Assembly: GCA_009193005.1 (NCBI GenBank)
Contig: SDWI01000158.1
Location: 360,566 to 424,565, forward strand
From: Lamellibrachia luymesi
Lineage: Eukaryota > Annelida > Polychaeta > Sabellida > Siboglinidae
Direction of reading: 5' to 3'
Length of the DNA: 64,000 nucleotides
Below are positions 56,801-62,800 of the stretch, piece after piece. The first letter of the stretch is position 1. Every line of letters starts with the position of its first letter. Made by a program: the position numbers and the translations under genes. The notes below the pieces were generated by a model. That model saw only the letters and a program-made list of their open reading frames with translations, was not told where the DNA came from and searched no databases.

Positions 56801-59800
56801 TTAAAAGTAAACCTACATACTCATATTTTCTACAACGAATTAAGTAGTAATATATTGTTAATAACAACAGTGGATGACAACTTACATACATTTATTAAGA
56901 GTGCATTTACTGTGCATGATGTTAGGTAGTTTGTTTCATACCGTTTGCTGCATGTGAGTGTATTGTCTTGTATACGTTATAGTACGACCCAACATCGTTA
57001 TACATTCCAATGTTTCTATTGTATTACTGCAATGATTACACATGGCAATACATTTTATTTTATCTTTCTTATCTTATTAGTGTCCATCAACACCACCGAC
57101 AGCACGTATTTCACTGGTGGTCATTGACAACGTTAAATGTGTGTTACCTTCGTACTGGTAGTCATTGACAACGTTAAATGTGTGTTACCTTCGTACTGGT
57201 GGTCATTGACAACGTTAATGTGCGTTACCTTCGTACTGGTGGTCATTGATAACGTTAATGTGTGTTACCTTCGTACTGGTGGTCATTGACAACGTTAAAT
57301 GTGTGTTACCTTCGTACTGGTGGTCATTGACAACGTTAATGTGTGTTACCTATGAATTTTTTCTCATGCGAACAAGGCATATGTTGTAAACAACTGTCAC
57401 TACGTTTGATACAATAAAGTTACAACAGCGTCCATGCCCAGTATGTGTTTCAGCAGTTGTGGTTATGACGATACATATATACTATTATATAGCACATACA
57501 TTTTCATTTGTAACCTTTGTTATAATATCACCTTGAGCGACTGCTGTAAATGTTTTACTATACGATAACGTCACTTTGCAGGGTTTGTAGGCGCTGCCAA
57601 ATGTGAGATTCCGTGCGCACCTGGTCATGGTGAATATCGTGACCGAGATGATGGGCCAGCTGGAACCAGCCCTATTCATGTGTTCATCAACTGTGCAACT
57701 CGACACAACAATGCATTCTTCCTGTGGCTCGGCTACGAGAACACAAACAAGTACAATGTGTACGTGACCAAGGATTCAGACAACCAAATCACACTCCCAG
57801 CTAGAGCCCAGGTCGACCTGAAGCCTGTGCGTTTCCGTCCTGGGTTACATAATTACACAATGAAGATCGGGTGAGTAGTTATTAATTATGCCAATACAAA
57901 TGCAATCAAATGAAAGCTACCAGTGTTTATTGTTGAATTATCATTGCCATTTTAATTGAAACTAGCAAAACACCACTAACAACAGTAAGTTGTTTTTAAG
58001 GTATATCGTTTATCTCAAACGACACAATCGACATGGAAGACGTTTTCCATTATGTGTTGCAGAAAGAAAAACAGATGTTGTATTTATGAACGGTGGTTGT
58101 TTTTATGCTGGCCAGGAAAGTATGGTAAATGCAAATATACGTTTTGACATATTACACCCAATACACGATCTTGCTTTAAAAGAAGAACAACCATATGTTA
58201 AATAACAATGTTAAATAAGTACGTACATAAAGTTGGAAGACTTTGCATAGCAACATTTGTTTTTAATGTTCATGCAAGAAAAAATGTGCTATCCACAATA
58301 GCCGATGTATTTGTACATTGTGTATATATTTTGCATAATATTATATTATATCATACTGTGGATAGCACAAGAAGATGGTATGTCTATCTTATTATCACAT
58401 CATTATTCTAGATGTAGGCGTACTATTATATACAGGGGCGGATCTACGCTTGTTGGCAGGGGGTCTCAGTCAGTCGTAGTCATATGTCGTTCTACTTACG
58501 AAACGAGGGGGGGGGGACGGGACGACACATGTGTCGTTCTACTTACAGAAGGGTTAATATTAATAGCCGGTTACTAATACTTCAGTATTAGCAACCATTG
58601 ACACCAGTTCCGATGTAGGCCTACATACGTTGTCCTTTACCTTACTTTAATATTTGCCACGGACACAGGGGTCTAAGACCCCCCTCCGTGACCTGGGGGG
58701 GTCTAGACACCGCACACCGCCTGGATCCGCTGCTGATAGATGTGTAAATATTCTCCTACTCGCTTAGCACTTTGGAAGTTTGGTGTTTGTGCACGTGTCT
58801 GGGTGCGTGCGCTTGTGTGCGAGCGAGCGAGCGAGCGAGCGAGCGTGTGGGTGGTGTGTGTGTGTTTTACAAGTGGGACCCCAACACTGCAAGTGTCCTA
58901 CGTGATATATGTGCCAGAGAAGGAAATATAACCTACATATGTGAACACCAGTGATGGAAATGAAAGTTAAATCATGTTTTACTGCATTGCTTAAACTCAC
59001 CTTTTGATTTAGTTTTAAAACTTACTTTGTTCTTTACAGTGGACTCTTTCCAATAGCAGCAAGCATGTCTACCAGAACTTAGCAGTAATCTTTATGTTAC
59101 AGGCCACTGAGTTCGTCTGATGTAGTGACATGGTATGTAGCATACACGGCAGCAAACAGTATCAGCCATGTTACAGTACGAGTGGACACTGTTATTCTCT
59201 GTGAGACAGATGTAGAAACGGTGAGTTGCTAGGGATGTTATATCACTAGAAGAAGTGAGTTTAGGACGAAGAAAAATACAGGAATTGGGATTAACTATGC
59301 TTTCATCAAACCCGGTGTAAAATCAATCACATCATAATGATGATTCCTTTGATTGCTTCATGCACCCACATTTCGTTAATAGGATATGGCACACACTAAT
59401 CACGTCTGATGCATTAAATAATTGAAAGTCCCGAAAAAGCACTTCGAGTCAACATTCAAGATGATGATTGCATCCTCACTGAAACCTTTCACAAGTGAGA
59501 AACACCCTTGCATGAATTTGTACAATAATGACCGATCAACAAATCAGATTACCTAAGGCTTAGCATTATAACGTTGGATGGCACTACCAATTACTATTTG
59601 ATCATTTTTGCTATCTAGCCGCAGTTAATATACTCTACAGGTGGGTGAAATGTCCTAAAAATATGTGACTGAGAAACCCACACTTTCGCAAACACTGTCA
59701 ATTACCACAAAACAACACATGTGCTCAACAATAAATAGATTTCGCACTTTCACAAAATGCATGGTGCCTATTTCGAGCCTGTACGTTACGGAACGTGCAT

Positions 59801-62800
59801 AATACTGTGTTTCACAAATAGGCATATAAAGCTTACGTTTATGGTGAGATGGCAATATACTTGCTACGGTGTCATAACTAAACGCTATGTCTTATGTTAA
59901 CTGTTACAGAACATCAACAGGACTTCCGAGGAGGGCTACTGTACTTGTTACCCAGGTTACTGGGGCACTAACTGTAGCAACGAATGTGCAGGAGGAGCTG
60001 GTGCCAATGCGTGCAATGGCCACGGCACTTGCAACCCTGTAACTGGAGAATGTAGTTGTGACGATCGATTCACAGTGAGCAGCACCTGTACACAGTGTAA
60101 GACGGGCTACATTGGACTTGACTGCTCGGTCATCATCATGACAATATCAACTAACATCGGTGGTTACCACACCGCATCGACAACAACTGGTTCGATGGTG
60201 GTGACATTTGATGGTGCACACTATAACTACAATGGCCTCGGTGAACACATTCTTATGCAAGCTTCGACATCGACAGGAAATGTCTTCAGTGCGCACATTA
60301 GACATGTCGTTGCGTCGTCTGATGGACTTAGCGTTGCCGCAGATGCTTACGCCTTCACCTGTGGTGGACACACCCTGGAGTTGTATGGGGGCGCCACTAG
60401 TTCATTCATCAACAGCCTCATCTTGTGGGACCAGAAAGAGATAGACATATTCGAACCTTTGAGTTTTGGTAACACAGTGAAATGCGAACGAGTCAGTATA
60501 AGTCACTATAGAATCAGATCTGACAATGGAGATTTGAGAATTGACATTGAGATTGTTGGGAGGTTCATCTACACAACGTTTGTTGTCGCTACAGATGTGT
60601 GTCGCAGTAGTGTGGGACTTCTCAGCAGTTGCAATGGTGATCCGTATGATGATTTCTTGCCTCGTGATTCTGTCATGTTAACCGCTACTGGTGACAAGAT
60701 GACTCTTAGCCAGACGACCATACACACCGTGTTTGGTGCATCATTCCGTGTTGCCACTGCATCCAGCCTGCTGTCTCGGAGGAAGCTACAGTCAACATTG
60801 CCTGCTGGCACAGGATTGTACTTCGCTGGTTGCAGCATCAGTACCGAAACACCCCTCTATACATTCTCTGCATCTGATGTCACATTTGAGGTGCGCTTCA
60901 AGCCAGCATCAGTGTCAGCACACGGTGTGATCTATTGCTACGACCAACACATGACAGGAGGAATTACAACATCATTCATAATTGTCAATGGCAATATTGC
61001 TGTTGATTTCGCCAATAACACCAGAACGACGAACCTGGAGGTTGAAGTTGGACAGTGGTACATGTTGAGCGTTGTGTGGCAGCCGAGCAGGAAGCTTCTT
61101 ATTCTGTACCTCACAAACACAGGTGCCACATACTACACAGCCAAGATCACCTTCAGCAGCAATGTAAACATACTTTCACCAGGCGGGCGGCTCACACTTG
61201 GACAATGGCGTGGCAATGTGGTCGACTCAAGACGATTACAGTGGAACTTCCACGGCACCGTCGACACTTTCCGAATATGGAACGAGCGACGTGACATATC
61301 GAACCTTCGAACAAATGCCTGGATCATTGTAGAAGCCACGGCCAACAACTGGTACTTCAACAAGGGAGATGGCAGTGTCGCATTCGACAGTGTCACCGGC
61401 CTCAAGATGCACATGGTAACATTCGGACAATGGACACATGCAAGATGGGTGGTGTCTGATGTGATACTCTCAGTCCCTGCCAGCATTCAGTTATCTGCAT
61501 ATGTAGTATTGAAGTCATCACGCCCGTGGATGGTGCAAATGAAAGTAAATGCTGAAAAATTCTGCCGGAGCGTTGTTTACACTAGCGATGTTGTCAATAT
61601 TTGTGGTGCATCCAGCGTTGAAGTAACCACTGCCTTCTACGAGCAGTGTGTGTATGATACCATTGTTGGAAGAGATGTACAGCACAGCTATTCAGTGATC
61701 CAAGTCTTCTTAAAGCGCTGTGTTTTCCTTGGCAACAACACGGATTGGGACCCGGATCCTGTACTGTGTCGTTTCTACTCACGACCTGATTTGCCTTGGA
61801 AGGGCCCCAGATGTGACAAACAGTGTATGTCTGGCACATGGCAACAAAACAAGTGTGTGTGTCATGAGGGATTTTGGGGACGACACTGCGAGAAGCGTTG
61901 CGCATCAAAGTGTGGGGGAAACGCGTGCAATACCACGAATGGAAGGTGTCATTGTGCAGCCAACTGGAACCATGCTTGCAATGGCTGCGCCGATGGCTGG
62001 ACCGGGATGGACTGCTCACTAGCCGTGTCTAGCGTCTCTAGAAGTACAAACAATGACAGCGTGTGTGGTATTTATAGTCATGCATCGTATCTTATGTTTG
62101 ACGGACAGTCGTACACTCTAGACACAGCAGGTGAATTTGTCTTCCTCGATACTGAAGCGCTGGCTGTTTACACAAGACAAGGCCCATGCGGGTCTACTCA
62201 CAGTTACTGTGTCACGCAGATTGCCATCAAAGTTGCTGCGGACACTATTGTTATCCATGCTTCATATAACTCAGACACCGATGACTACATGGTGTTTGTC
62301 AACAGTACTCTACTCGACTTTGCTGTGCATTCCTCTGTCAATAATGTGCAATTAGAAAAATACCCTTTAGCAACACTGCGAATCGTCGTGGGCAATGGTG
62401 TGAAACTCCTCGTGAGGTCTCATTTGAACTACCTAACCCTAGAAACAATTATGCAGAAGGACATCTGCATTGATACGAGAGGTCTCTGTGGCAATTGTGA
62501 TGGAGATGTTGACAACGATTTCCCAAACGGTGACAAACAGTTCTACCACCTCACTGATATGAGAGCTGCTCTAATAAACACTGTGTGTGCAGTGCAGTGG
62601 TCAGTGACTTTTGATGTAGGCTTCGTGTATATCTACCCAACCATTGACTACATTGAACCACGTAAGTACACCGCCAATGGCTACAGTCTGTATTTCAACG
62701 GCACTAGTGTGACGTCTGAGCCACTCAACGATGTCTTTGATCCTGCAAGTAACTTTGTGACAATTGAGTTGCGATTCCGAGTGGACACTGTGACTAATTG

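Noticed and set aside
59655..59855. Short minus-strand open frame in intron 47
   Set aside because: No homology pattern, no codon regularity, length expected by chance.
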